A stretch of DNA of 64,000 nucleotides from Mobiluncus massiliensis (GTDB lineage: Bacteria; Actinomycetota; Actinomycetes; Actinomycetales; Actinomycetaceae), in contig NZ_OX458329.1 in the NCBI RefSeq assembly GCF_949769255.1, positions 1,798,001-1,862,000 on the forward strand, in the 5' to 3' direction. Under the pieces are notes generated by a model that was not told where the DNA came from, did no database searches, and was given only the letters and a program-made list of their open reading frames with translations. Made by a program: the position numbers and the translations under genes. Numbering within the stretch: position 1 is the stretch's first letter; every line of letters begins with the position of its first letter. Of the stretch, positions 39,359 to 48,672 are shown piece after piece.

Positions 39359-40444
39359 TCACGGGTTGTTCTTAGATTCAACCTTGATCTTGCCAGCAAT
39401 AATGTCCTCTTTGAGGGACTTGACTTTGTCCTTTATCTCGGCGGGAACCTGGGCATCCAAATCGTGGAAGGGAGCGATATCAACGCCCTGGTTTTCCAAG
39501 TTGCCCACGTAGGCTTCCGAGGTGAACTTTCCGTCCCGAGCCTCTTTGACAGTGTCAAAAACTGCCTGGTCAATCTTTTTCACCACGGAGGTGAGAATCA
39601 TGGACGAAGAATCCGGGTACATCTCAGCCCAGTCGGAGTCCACCCCGACGACCAGAACATTCTTGCCTTCCGCGGCGGATAGGGTGCCCTTGCCCACCGG
39701 ACCGGCTACTGGCATCACGATGTCAGAACCTTGCGAAATCTGCTGTTCGGTCAGCTGCTTGCCTTTGGACTGATCCTCGAAGTTGCCCACGAAAGAGCCG
39801 TTTTGAGCGTCTTTATCCCAGCCAATCAGCTTCACAGTTTTACCGCTGTCCTCGTTGTATTTCGCGATGCCGTCAGCGAAACCATCCATGAAAATGTTTA
39901 CGGAAGGAATCTGCATGCCGCCATAAGCGGAAACAGTACCGCTCTTGGACACCGCAGCGGAAACATATCCCGCGAGGTAGGCGGCTTCTGCGGTATTGAA
40001 CACAATCGGCTTAGCGTTCTTCAGCTCTACCACATCATTATCTTCAGTGAAACGGGAGTCTACCAGGGCGAACTCCACATCAGGGTTAGCCTTGGCCGCA
40101 TCGCGAATCGCATCGTTGAGCATGAAACCTACACCGATGATGAGGTTGCATTTCTGGGCCAGCAGGGTGTCCACGTTGGGTTTGAAGTCAGCCGGGGACT
40201 TGGATTCCGTCTGTCCGAGCGTCACCCCGAGTTCTTTCTCAGCACGCTGCAAACCAATCATGCCGGACTCGTTAAAGGACTTATCGTCAAAACCGCCTTG
40301 ATCGGAAACCATGCAAGCCTTGAATTCTTTATCATTACTGGCGCCGCCAGCATTATCAGACCCCGAATCCGGGGCGGCAGCACACCCGGCCAAAGCCAAC
40401 GCACCGATGGCAGCCAGAGCCGCAGGACTGTATTTACGCACCAT
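39359..40444 (-). CDS. BMP-family nucleoside-binding lipoprotein
   Basis: The basic membrane protein/PnrA-type receptor has signal sequence and lipobox LAGC (Cys 21), then the family motif GGFDDKSFNESG in the first lobe. Mature BMP proteins bind purine and pyrimidine nucleosides. ATG at 40444 has CTAGGAGG upstream. It is the first gene of an importer-salvage operon reaching deoA. The region 40445-40665 is its divergent promoter, shared with the mutase gene. Confidence 0.92.
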   Translation of the reverse strand: MVRKYSPAALAAIGALALAGCAAAPDSGSDNAGGASNDKEFKACMVSDQGGFDDKSFNESGMIGLQRAEKELGVTLGQTESKSPADFKPNVDTLLAQKCNLIIGVGFMLNDAIRDAAKANPDVEFALVDSRFTEDNDVVELKNAKPIVFNTAEAAYLAGYVSAAVSKSGTVSAYGGMQIPSVNIFMDGFADGIAKYNEDSGKTVKLIGWDKDAQNGSFVGNFEDQSKGKQLTEQQISQGSDIVMPVAGPVGKGTLSAAEGKNVLVVGVDSDWAEMYPDSSSMILTSVVKKIDQAVFDTVKEARDGKFTSEAYVGNLENQGVDIAPFHDLDAQVPAEIKDKVKSLKEDIIAGKIKVESKNNP

Positions 40445-40665
40445 AAACCTCCTAGGTTAGCTGATTTGGCTGAATAGAACGCCAAATTCATTGGATAGTA
40501 CTCTACACACACTCAGGTGTCTTCGGGCGCTTTTCACAGGGGGAATTCATTTCTCGGCCGGGTTTGGCGATATTTCTTAGTGGAAAAATTTTGGCATTCG
40601 CCAGGTAATGTCGGCTTCCAGCCCGTAACATGGGTGGAACACTCGTTTAGGAAAGTGAGTACCAC

Positions 40666-42384
40666 ATGTATCAAGACTGGCTGGAAAACGACCCCGATTC
40701 CCGCGACCGGGAAGCCCTGCAGCTCCTGCTCGACACGGATACTCCCGCGGCAAAAGCTGAACTTGCCGCAGCGTTCGAGTCAGAAATCGCATTCGGCACT
40801 GCCGGTCTGCGCGGGGAAATGGGTCCCGGACCAGCCCGGATGAACACGGCGGTGATTCGCCGCGCCACTTGGGGGCTGGCCGCTGCCCTGCGAGCAGCTG
40901 TAGGGGATGACTTCCTGGTGGTGATAGGTTTCGACGGTCGGCACCGTTCTGCCGACTTCGCCCGCACGACGGCGGGAGTGATTACGGCAGCCGGTGGAAA
41001 AGCCCTATTGATGCCCCATGTTTGCCCCACCCCCCTGCTGGCCTACGCAATGGGGCAGTATCACGCTGATGCCGGGGTGATGGTGACCGCCTCACACAAT
41101 CCCGCGAAAGACAACGGTTATAAGGTGTACCTGGGAGGGCGGGTCGTCACCGGTTCCGGTTGCCGGGCGCAACTCGTCTCCCCCTGGGATTCGAGGATTT
41201 TTGCCCAGATTCAGGCTGCCCCGCCGGCACGTGACGTGCCTTGCGCCGAGACGGGGTGGGATTTCATTGACGAAGATTTGTTTACCCGCTACATTCAGCG
41301 CACGGCGGGTCTGGTTAGCGCCGATTCCCCGCGGGATTTGCGGCTGGTGCTGACTTCGATGCACGGGGTCGGGGCTGAAGTTTGCGAAGCCGTGTTAGCT
41401 CAGGCCGGATTTAGCGAGGTATTTCCTGTCGCCTCGCAGCGTGAGCCAGACCCGGATTTTCCAACTATTCCGTTCCCCAACCCGGAAGAAGCCGGGGCGC
41501 TCGATATGGCTATGGCGTTGGCTCGTGAAAAACACGCGGATTTGATTGTTGCCAATGATCCGGACGCGGACCGTTGCGCGGCGGCGATTCCTGACCCGGA
41601 CGCACCAGGGGGTTGGCGCCAGTTGAGCGGGGACGAAACGGGGGTTTTGCTGGGATACTACCAATGTCGAGACCGCCAGGGTTCGTCAGCCACAGTGGCT
41701 CGTTCTCTCGTCTCGGGGGAACTGTTAGACCGGGTGGCCGCGGCCGCCGGGGTCACCCCGATGGTGTCCCTGACAGGTTTTAAGTGGATTGCCCGCACCC
41801 CGGGGCTGATTTTTGGCTATGAGGAAGCCATCGGCAATTGCTGCGATCCCGACAGTGTGCGCGACAAGGACGGTATCAGCGCCACGGTGAAACTGTGCGA
41901 AATCGCAGCCGTTTTGAAAGTGCAGGGCCAAACCATTGACGATAAGCTCAACGAAATCTACCTAACTCACGGACTTTATGTCACGACACCGCTAACATTC
42001 CGGGTAGCGGACGTGAGCTTGATTAGCGAGGGAATGCGCCGTCTGCGAGCTAGCGGTTTGACGGATTTTGGTGGGGAACCCATCGTGTTCAGCCACGACC
42101 TGTCCACCAATTCGATGCCTGATGAGCTGCATACCTCCGTGCCGTCAGGGTGGGATCATCTGCAGGAGTTGCCGCCTACGGACGCGCTGTTCTTTGGGAC
42201 GGCTTCCGGGTCACGCGTGGTGGTGCGCCCCTCCGGAACCGAGCCAAAGTTAAAGTGCTACCTGCAAGTGGTGGTGCCCGAAGTCACCGCCCAGACCCTT
42301 GTGACAGCAAAAGCCCAGGCCCACCAACGTTTGGCGGCCATCAAAACGGATTTGAGCGAAGTTTTAGGGTTTGATGCGCCCTGA
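40666..42384 (+). CDS. Phosphosugar mutase (phosphopentomutase/phosphoglucomutase family)
   Basis: An alpha-D-phosphohexomutase-type enzyme of 572 residues, with the phosphoserine loop TASHNP (Ser 143), the metal loop ANDPDADRCAA, the sugar loop GYEEAIGNCC and the phosphate loop VRPSGTEPKLK. In this setting it most likely converts ribose 1-phosphate and deoxyribose 1-phosphate to the 5-phosphates, linking DeoD/DeoA to DeoC and the pentose pathway. Glucose- or mannose-phosphate mutase activity cannot be excluded by sequence. ATG at 40666 has GGAAAG ten bases upstream. Confidence 0.9.
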   Translation: MYQDWLENDPDSRDREALQLLLDTDTPAAKAELAAAFESEIAFGTAGLRGEMGPGPARMNTAVIRRATWGLAAALRAAVGDDFLVVIGFDGRHRSADFARTTAGVITAAGGKALLMPHVCPTPLLAYAMGQYHADAGVMVTASHNPAKDNGYKVYLGGRVVTGSGCRAQLVSPWDSRIFAQIQAAPPARDVPCAETGWDFIDEDLFTRYIQRTAGLVSADSPRDLRLVLTSMHGVGAEVCEAVLAQAGFSEVFPVASQREPDPDFPTIPFPNPEEAGALDMAMALAREKHADLIVANDPDADRCAAAIPDPDAPGGWRQLSGDETGVLLGYYQCRDRQGSSATVARSLVSGELLDRVAAAAGVTPMVSLTGFKWIARTPGLIFGYEEAIGNCCDPDSVRDKDGISATVKLCEIAAVLKVQGQTIDDKLNEIYLTHGLYVTTPLTFRVADVSLISEGMRRLRASGLTDFGGEPIVFSHDLSTNSMPDELHTSVPSGWDHLQELPPTDALFFGTASGSRVVVRPSGTEPKLKCYLQVVVPEVTAQTLVTAKAQAHQRLAAIKTDLSEVLGFDAP

Positions 42385-42436
42385 GCCGCGTTTTCGCGGG
42401 TCGGACAAGGGTGGTTCCACCGGTTTTAACGTTCCC

Positions 42437-43084
42437 TTAGAGCGTTTCCAGGACTTTGCGGGTCCCCGACAGCCCCAGGCGCGAGGCTCCGGCCTCTACC
42501 ATCGCGAGGGCTTCGGCTCCCGTGTGGATTCCTCCCGAGGCTTTAACTCCCATCGTGTCTGACACGGTTTGGCGCATCAGCGCTACCGCATGGGTGGATG
42601 CCCCGCCAGCGGGGTGGAAACCGGTGGAGGTTTTCACAAAGTCAGCTCCAGCTGCCTGAGCAGCCTGGCAACATTTCACAATTTCCTCATCGGTCAGTGC
42701 CGCGGACTCGATAATGACTTTCAACAGTTTCGGGGCGGGCACTTCTTTCTTTACCGCCGCGATATCGGCTTGCACCCGGTCCCACAGTCCGTCCTTCACC
42801 CACGACAGGTTGACAACCATGTCAACTTCATCTACACCTGCTGCCACGGCCTCACGAGCCTCGCCAGCCTTCGTAGCTGTCGCATGAGCACCGGAGGGGA
42901 AACCGCAAACGACACACAGTTTGAGGGACTCAGGGACCTTGAGGGGCACCTGGCTGGGGGAAACACACACGGAATAAGTTCCTAACTCAACACCTTCTGC
43001 CACCAGTGCTTCCACTTGGGCGCGGGTTGCCTCCGGCTTTAACAAAGTGTGATCAACCATCGCCGCTAACTGCTTTTTTTCCAT
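42437..43084 (-). CDS. deoC: Deoxyribose-phosphate aldolase
   Basis: DeoC splits deoxyribose 5-phosphate into acetaldehyde and glyceraldehyde 3-phosphate. Schiff-base lysine motif [12 protein letters not shown] and the second lysine in KVIIES are present. ATG at 43084 is preceded by GGAGG six bases away and gives 215 residues; the longer upstream frame is not needed. Convergent with the mutase. Confidence 0.95.
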   Translation of the reverse strand: MEKKQLAAMVDHTLLKPEATRAQVEALVAEGVELGTYSVCVSPSQVPLKVPESLKLCVVCGFPSGAHATATKAGEAREAVAAGVDEVDMVVNLSWVKDGLWDRVQADIAAVKKEVPAPKLLKVIIESAALTDEEIVKCCQAAQAAGADFVKTSTGFHPAGGASTHAVALMRQTVSDTMGVKASGGIHTGAEALAMVEAGASRLGLSGTRKVLETL

Positions 43085-43205
43085 GAATCCTCCAAATGTC
43101 TGAAACTGCTTTCCAGCGATTATACGCCAAGACCGCCCCGAACACCCCTGCTGGGACATCGTACGGGTTGAGCTTTTGGTAAAATCGGGACGGGAAGGGG
43201 CATCC

Positions 43206-43937
43206 ATGAAACACTTTATTTTCGCGGTAATCTTGCTGTTAAGCGTGGGTCTGCTGGGAGCATGCACCGGTAGTGGAGATGACACGACGGCCACGGGCGT
43301 TACGAAAGCCACAGATACGCCTACCAGCACTGCGGACACCCCCGGCGCTTTGCCACCGCTGGTCCAGGTTCGGGGCGAGGTTTATAAAGACACCGGCTAC
43401 GTCAACAGCGGGATGAAGTGCGGAACTGCTGACGGCACGATTCGTACCAGTGTCGACGTGACAAAAACCCCCAGCGCAGATGATGAATCAAACTTTGGGA
43501 CGGGATTTGAATATCAAACTTGGGAACCCGGCTACCTGAACGTAAAGAGGGGCGAGCGCTGGATTCTTTTCCAAGACATCGCCATGAATTCGACACTTAT
43601 GCCCAAAGGTGTCGCCAACTTCCGCGCTGAAGTAAAGGAAAGCACCGCGGATAGGCTCATGGTGCAGGTAACTCAAGTGCCACCGGAATATGCCAGGATT
43701 TTTACGAAGGGACAAAAGCAGCCCGAGTTAGACGTGAACAGTCTCAAACCGATTGCTTTGCCGGTCGATAACTTGGATTACACGAAAGACGGGACAACCG
43801 TAGATGCCACGGGGCTCACGGGGAAAACCGTCACGGTCTGGTTTGATGGCACCATCAGCGGCACCGAACCTGAAATGTCCTCCCTGGCTCAGCTTGGCCA
43901 GGTTTACAAAATTGAAGTCAAATCAGACGCCGATTAG
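43206..43937 (+). CDS. Uncharacterised lipoprotein
   Basis: The signal peptide [20 protein letters not shown] ends in a lipobox (Cys 20). A Thr/Asp-rich linker leads to a 200-residue beta-rich domain with no motif I recognise. ATG at 43206 has AAGGGG upstream. It meets the Fic gene tail to tail with a 7-base gap. Confidence 0.8.
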   Translation: MKHFIFAVILLLSVGLLGACTGSGDDTTATGVTKATDTPTSTADTPGALPPLVQVRGEVYKDTGYVNSGMKCGTADGTIRTSVDVTKTPSADDESNFGTGFEYQTWEPGYLNVKRGERWILFQDIAMNSTLMPKGVANFRAEVKESTADRLMVQVTQVPPEYARIFTKGQKQPELDVNSLKPIALPVDNLDYTKDGTTVDATGLTGKTVTVWFDGTISGTEPEMSSLAQLGQVYKIEVKSDAD

Positions 43938-43944
43938 GGCGGGG

Positions 43945-44856
43945 TTAGGGTTGCATACCGAACTGGGACATAAGTTTGATAAAAGTGTCTTGCCCATCAC
44001 GGCAAGTCTCCCTTAGGTAGCCTTTTTCGTTTTCCCACTGCGAAAGGCCACGATAGTAAAACAGTTTCTTAGAGTCCTCGATAATGAACGGGACGATTCC
44101 GTGACGTAGGCATTCTTTCAGGGCGATGAGACGGCCTACCCGTCCGTTCCCATCCTGGAAAGGGTGTATGAGCTCAAACTGGTAGTGAAACTCGACTATG
44201 TCATCGAATTCGACCCTGTTCAGTGACTCGTAACGTGACAGTAACTGTTTCATTTGGCTGGCGACATCTTGGGGTTTGGCAGTCTCGCGCCCGCCCACCA
44301 TATTGGGGCGTCTTTTGTAGTCCCCAACGACGAACCATTCCAAAGAGGATTCCGTGGTGCCCTGTTTCAGTATGCGATGCAGCTCCTTAATGATTTCTTC
44401 GTTCAAGGGTTGTTCTGCCCGGTCGATAACAAAGTCGATGCCGCGAAAATGGTTGGCCGTCTCGATGATGTCGTCCACCGGGAGTCCTGAATCAGCACCA
44501 AGCGTGTTTGTCTCAAAAATGAGTCGGGTCTGGTCCTCACTGAGTTGGCTGCCTTCTATATGATTTGAGTTATAGGTCAGACGGACTTGCAGCTCATGGT
44601 ACAGCCCCCCGGACAGACGGATGTTTTTCTCATCGCGCAAGGTTTGCAGCAGCACATTGTCCGTGCGACTTTGGCACAAGTCCTCCGGGTTGCACTCCAA
44701 GAACGCCGCGATTCTGGCCAACACGTGTCCGGCAATCGGTTCACCGCGTCCAATTTTTGCTATCGTCCGGGAAGAAATGCCCAGCTCGTGGGCCAGCCCA
44801 GTCTTGGTGAGGCCTTTTGCGTTGAGCCTGCGCATCAGGCCGTCGTAAGAAATCAT
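43945..44856 (-). CDS. HTH-Fic fusion protein (class II Fic AMPylase-like)
   Basis: An XRE-type helix-turn-helix (residues 15-50, LAHELGISSRTIAKIGRGEP) is followed by a Fic domain with the full active-site motif HPFQDGNGRVGR (231-242). An inhibitory helix motif SNHIEG (97-102) lies before the Fic core, making it an autoinhibited class II Fic. Fic proteins move AMP or another nucleotide part onto a target hydroxyl. The HTH suggests that it binds its own promoter, where a 14-base inverted repeat lies. ATG at 44856 or GTG at 44862 can be the start. No separate antitoxin gene is present. Confidence 0.93.
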   Translation of the reverse strand: MISYDGLMRRLNAKGLTKTGLAHELGISSRTIAKIGRGEPIAGHVLARIAAFLECNPEDLCQSRTDNVLLQTLRDEKNIRLSGGLYHELQVRLTYNSNHIEGSQLSEDQTRLIFETNTLGADSGLPVDDIIETANHFRGIDFVIDRAEQPLNEEIIKELHRILKQGTTESSLEWFVVGDYKRRPNMVGGRETAKPQDVASQMKQLLSRYESLNRVEFDDIVEFHYQFELIHPFQDGNGRVGRLIALKECLRHGIVPFIIEDSKKLFYYRGLSQWENEKGYLRETCRDGQDTFIKLMSQFGMQP

Positions 44857-44872
44857 CAGCACGCACCCCCTC

Positions 44873-44915
44873 TACCTTTACTTATTATCGTCATTTCCCC
44901 CAATAAGTAAAGGTA
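44873..44915. promoter_or_regulatory. 14-base inverted repeat upstream of the HTH-Fic gene
   Basis: TACCTTTACTTATT (44873-44886) and AATAAGTAAAGGTA (44902-44915) are perfectly complementary around a 15-base spacer. The nearer arm ends 17 bases before the ATG at 44856. The size and position suit an operator bound by the HTH domain of the Fic protein. It is also possible as a leader hairpin. Confidence 0.75.
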
Positions 44916-44962
44916 AATTTAGCGCAAGTAAAGCCAGCCCGCCGCGCCCGCGTTCAGTTTTC

Positions 44963-46606
44963 CTATTTGTATCCGAGGTAGCCCACGATTCCGAAATCGT
45001 CTCCCGAAGAAGTGGCATAGATTCGATGCTGATATTCGATGAAATAAGGGATATCTTTGTATTCCTGGCTCCACAGTTTCACAAATTCTCCATCCCTCCA
45101 GGCAAAGGATGTGAGCTTTATTTCCGCATTTTCCTCTTCGTAATTGCAAGTCTCGAGAATGAAACCATTATCGGTACGGTGGACGTCTTGGACATTTCTA
45201 AGATCTCCCATCGGCACGGATTTGCCGGTATTGGTATCAAGCAACAGCCCCTTGTTACCCTCCGGGGCTCCGCCACCGCCGCAGAGGAAGTTCCACCCCC
45301 AAATGAACTGTTTATCCGCTCCTAAGGCACAGCCGATTGCGGCATCCTCATTGGTCCACAGTTCCTGACCGTTAGCAGGATCCAGACGCGTGGACTTCTT
45401 CAATTTGTAGTCGTCTGTAAACTCGTAGGAAATCGCCAATACCACCCGTTCATCGTCTGTAATCGTGAAAAATGCGTTGTCATAAGTCTGGGAAAGCGGC
45501 GTGCCTTGTGCGTCCACTATAACCGCATGTTCCACAGAGGTGTCCCCGCCTGTTTCTGTGTAGTACTCAACAGCAAAGTTGCCTTTTGCTAACGGCGTGA
45601 ACGAATAGGAATCTTCCTCCAGATTCTCAATCGAATCGATGAAAGTCTGTGCCCCTGCAGGTTGCGAGCCATCCTGCAAGTTAAACAGCTGACCCCAGTC
45701 TTCACCCTCCCATGTCATCCTGAGCCACCCGGAATCATATTCCCGAACACCGTACCCACAGTCCTTCACCGACTGGCTCCATAGTTTCTTCTCGGTGTGA
45801 GCCGCCCCGTCATAGCGGGTAAGCTCGCTGTTCTCGCAGGTCACGAGACTGCCATCCTTCAGTATCTCCATGAAAGAACTGACTTCATCGGAATTCAGTT
45901 CTTTCTTGGTAACAACTTTGCCGTCCTTGGCAGAAATCACGGCATAGCGGGTTGTTGTCTCGGAAGAGCAGCTCATCAGTGCCAAGTTGGAGCTCGATTC
46001 AGCCTGGTAGGCAAACAAAGCATCATACTCTGAGTCACAATTCAGTGCCTTGATAGCGTCATCACTGCGCCAGACCTCTTTCTGGGACTTGAGACTAAAA
46101 GCCCAGACCTCATCTCCGTCCGTAGCCAGCAGTGTGTCCCCAATAAAGGCGTAAAACTTGCCGGGATCATTGCCCATGTCTATGAGTTCCGGTTCTTTCT
46201 CGGATTGGGTCAGCCCGGAGATAACATCGTCTGGGGACGCGCTCACAGATCCGCCCGCTGCCTTGGAGCCACCAGGCAAGGAAAGAACCCCAGTAAACAA
46301 CAGGATAAAAAGCACCACCGCCAACACCAGAACCAGCGAGACAGCCGAAATACCAATTACCAGCCCTCGGCGCGACTTAGTCACCGGGGCAGCCGCCAAC
46401 TGCCCATTCGCAACCACGTATCCCGGAGGTGTCTGATAAACAGGCCCATTTGGCGCTGTCGGTTGATTCTGGAGTGCCGCCGGCTGGTTTGAGTAAGCGG
46501 AGGGCATCTGCCCAGAAGCCTGTGGCGGGACTCCGTTGGGTGTCTGCGGCGGTATCCCGTTGGGGACGCCGTCGGGAGGGAAACCGGGATTTTGCTCAGA
46601 AGTCAT
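44963..46606 (-). CDS. Membrane-anchored PQQ-type beta-propeller protein
   Basis: The N-terminal 75 residues are Pro/Asn/Gln-rich (repeats such as GVPNGIPPQTPNGVPPQ). One membrane helix (about 85-110) and a 430-residue extracellular part follow. The latter has repeated propeller phrases such as EVWRSDDAIKAL and ANGQELWTNEDAAIG. ATG at 46606 (MTSEQNPGFPPDG) follows GGAAAG. Proteins of this build in actinobacteria are of unknown function, possibly sensing or assembly. Downstream is the HTH-Fic gene, probably with a separate promoter. Confidence 0.8.
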   Translation of the reverse strand: MTSEQNPGFPPDGVPNGIPPQTPNGVPPQASGQMPSAYSNQPAALQNQPTAPNGPVYQTPPGYVVANGQLAAAPVTKSRRGLVIGISAVSLVLVLAVVLFILLFTGVLSLPGGSKAAGGSVSASPDDVISGLTQSEKEPELIDMGNDPGKFYAFIGDTLLATDGDEVWAFSLKSQKEVWRSDDAIKALNCDSEYDALFAYQAESSSNLALMSCSSETTTRYAVISAKDGKVVTKKELNSDEVSSFMEILKDGSLVTCENSELTRYDGAAHTEKKLWSQSVKDCGYGVREYDSGWLRMTWEGEDWGQLFNLQDGSQPAGAQTFIDSIENLEEDSYSFTPLAKGNFAVEYYTETGGDTSVEHAVIVDAQGTPLSQTYDNAFFTITDDERVVLAISYEFTDDYKLKKSTRLDPANGQELWTNEDAAIGCALGADKQFIWGWNFLCGGGGAPEGNKGLLLDTNTGKSVPMGDLRNVQDVHRTDNGFILETCNYEEENAEIKLTSFAWRDGEFVKLWSQEYKDIPYFIEYQHRIYATSSGDDFGIVGYLGYK

Positions 46607-46884
46607 TGCCGTGTCTTTCCTATCATTTATCTTTTCACGTCTGTGACGATTCACCCTCACGGGGATTTTGAGAGCCCAGAAAGCCAGGGAGCCCTGCGTG
46701 TTCCACAGAGAATCACACAGCTACAATAAAACATTTTAATGCATCAACACAGATGATTTCGGGACTACCACTGCCCCTATTTCAACCCAAAAGCACCCCG
46801 AGCATATCCGGCCAACTCGGTGGACCACCCTTCTGCGCCGCGCCCGTAACGACAAACGCGACAGAACCGCCCTTGTGACAGAGA

Positions 46885-46935
46885 CGCCAGCGCCTAGAAA
46901 AAACAGTAGCTGGCGCGAAAGCAGTGAGCTAAAAT
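46885..46935 (+). promoter_or_regulatory. Candidate promoter and dyad before the ABC-F gene
   Basis: CGCCAGC (46885-46891) and GCTGGCG (46909-46915) form an inverted repeat whose right arm overlaps a weak -35 (TAGCTG, 46907-46912). A -10 TAAAAT (46930-46935) follows after 17 bases. The interval between the arms has an AAAAAA tract just upstream of the -35, a feature found at WhiB7-activated promoters. The rest of 46607-47052 shows no gene. Confidence 0.4.
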
Positions 46936-46982
46936 TGGAGTTAATCCTTCGCCCACCCTTTCTATCGAGGAGATATCTTCCG

Positions 46983-46994
46983 ATGACCAAGTAA
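46983..46994 (+). other. Three-codon leader ORF before the ABC-F gene
   Basis: A GAGGAG site is followed ten bases later by ATG ACC AAG TAA, encoding only Met-Thr-Lys. A CTCAGC-CCG-GCTGAG hairpin (47001-47015) comes next, and then the ABC-F ribosome site. Short leaders of this kind attenuate many antibiotic-resistance ABC-F and erm genes by drug-stalled ribosomes. Function here is inferred. Confidence 0.4.
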
Positions 46995-47052
46995 TCTCTG
47001 CTCAGCCCGGCTGAGACGCTTCCCGTTAAATTCTTGCGTCCTGGAGATTACT

Positions 47053-48672
47053 ATGCCTGCCATCAACCTCGTTAATATTTCTTTTTCCTATGCGACTGTC
47101 CCGGTGCTCAATGATGTCAGTTTGCACGTCAGCGACGGAGAACGCGCCTGCCTGGTCGGACCCAATGGGTGTGGCAAAACTACACTGCTGCGTATCGCTT
47201 CGGGCGACCTGCCGGCACAGCGGGGCAAAGTCGAGGGAACCGAATCGGAGCACTTCCGGGTTCCCAGCATCGAACAATTCCCCGGCAGCGTCGGCGACTA
47301 CCTCGACGCCGCGCTGCGTCCACTGCGGACCATAGCTGGCCAGTTTGCGGCGGTAACTGTGCGAATCGACGAGGGCGGCACGCTTGGCGAGTTGGAGCGA
47401 GAATATGACCAGCTGCTGGCCCAGATGACGAGTTTTGAGATTTGGTCGCTCGATGCTCGGGTGGCCGAGGTGCTGGCCGGGCTCGGTTTGATATCTTTCA
47501 CAAGGTCGGGGCGGAACCGGGAGCTGTCCCGGTTGTCTCCCGGTCAACGCGGCAGGCTGCAATTAGCGGCAACTCTCATCTTGAAACCGGCAGTGTTGAT
47601 TTTGGACGAACCTACCAACCATCTCGACGCTCAGGCACTCAGTTTCCTGACACAAACGGTCAATGGCTGGGGTGGTCCGGTCCTGATGGCCAGCCATGAT
47701 CGGGCCTTCATCGAGGACACCGCCACGGTGATTTACGATATGGACGTGGAGGTGTTCAATGCTTTAGCGAAGGCCGAAGGGGCGGGCGAAACCGCAGGTC
47801 TTTACCGTTGCGCGGGGGCTTACTCCGACTATCTGGCTGAAAAAGCCCGTGCCCGCACCAAGTATGTGGAACTGCACGCTGCCCAGCAAGCCGAAACGCG
47901 TAAGGTGCGGAGGCATCGGCAGGCGGCGGGAAAAATCTCTCGCGGAGGTGTGCGGCTCGCCAGCGCTGAAGGCAAAGCAAAGAAGTTTTTTGCCGACCGT
48001 GCCGCCGCGACCGCCACACGTCGGATACGAAATGACGACCAGCGCTTAGACACCTTAGCGGCGCGAGAAGTGCGCAAACCCCGTAACTATGAATTGTCCT
48101 TCGCGTTTGCTCAGCCTGCCAAGCGCGCCGGGGTGGCGGTATCTGCAAGGCAGGCGAGCGTGGAACAGCGTCTCGCGCCACTCAGTTTTGATGTCGTTTA
48201 TGGCGAACACCTGCTGGTCACCGGCGCTAACGGGTCGGGGAAATCCACGCTCTTGAACTGGATAAGTTCTGGACAGCCCCCTGCTGACGCCTCGGCAAGC
48301 GGAACCATCACGCGCGATAAAGCGGTTAGTCTGGTGCCCCAACATTTACCGAGAGTCCGTGATTTTGGATTCACCACCGAAATCTGGAGGGAGGGAATCG
48401 GCAAAGCCGGGAAAGGAATCTTGCACCCCGCAATGTGGGCAACCCCGATCCTCGAACTATCTGCGGGTAACCAACGCCGCGCACAGATTGCGATAGCCCT
48501 GGCCTCAGCCCCTACCATTCTCATTATTGATGAGCCGACCAACTACCTCGACCTCGACAGTATGCAAGCCTTGGAAGATGCGCTGAGTAGGTGGAAAGGA
48601 ACATTGATTATCGCCAGTCACGACCGCTGGCTCATCGACCATTGGCGAGGCTCATTACTAACAACCAGATAG
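47053..48672 (+). CDS. ABC-F ATPase, antibiotic-resistance/ribosome-protection type
   Basis: Two ATPase domains without membrane segments: GPNGCGKTT and LILDEPTNHLD in the first, GANGSGKST and LIIDEPTNYLD in the second, with signatures LSPGQRGRLQ and LSAGNQRRAQ. Between them is a basic, Arg/Lys/Ala-rich linker with VRRHRQAAGKISRGG, the part that reaches into the ribosome in ABC-F proteins. It would act on ribosomes in the cytoplasm, perhaps dislodging an antibiotic. Translation factors of the EttA kind are the alternative. ATG at 47053 follows TGGAG. Its end overlaps the convergent ClbS-like gene by 15 bases. Confidence 0.88.
   Translation: MPAINLVNISFSYATVPVLNDVSLHVSDGERACLVGPNGCGKTTLLRIASGDLPAQRGKVEGTESEHFRVPSIEQFPGSVGDYLDAALRPLRTIAGQFAAVTVRIDEGGTLGELEREYDQLLAQMTSFEIWSLDARVAEVLAGLGLISFTRSGRNRELSRLSPGQRGRLQLAATLILKPAVLILDEPTNHLDAQALSFLTQTVNGWGGPVLMASHDRAFIEDTATVIYDMDVEVFNALAKAEGAGETAGLYRCAGAYSDYLAEKARARTKYVELHAAQQAETRKVRRHRQAAGKISRGGVRLASAEGKAKKFFADRAAATATRRIRNDDQRLDTLAAREVRKPRNYELSFAFAQPAKRAGVAVSARQASVEQRLAPLSFDVVYGEHLLVTGANGSGKSTLLNWISSGQPPADASASGTITRDKAVSLVPQHLPRVRDFGFTTEIWREGIGKAGKGILHPAMWATPILELSAGNQRRAQIAIALASAPTILIIDEPTNYLDLDSMQALEDALSRWKGTLIIASHDRWLIDHWRGSLLTTR

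Noticed and set aside
46736-46990. 84-codon minus-strand frame between the propeller gene and ABC-F
   Set aside because: It is Arg/Ser-rich with no ribosome site and overlaps the probable ABC-F promoter and leader.
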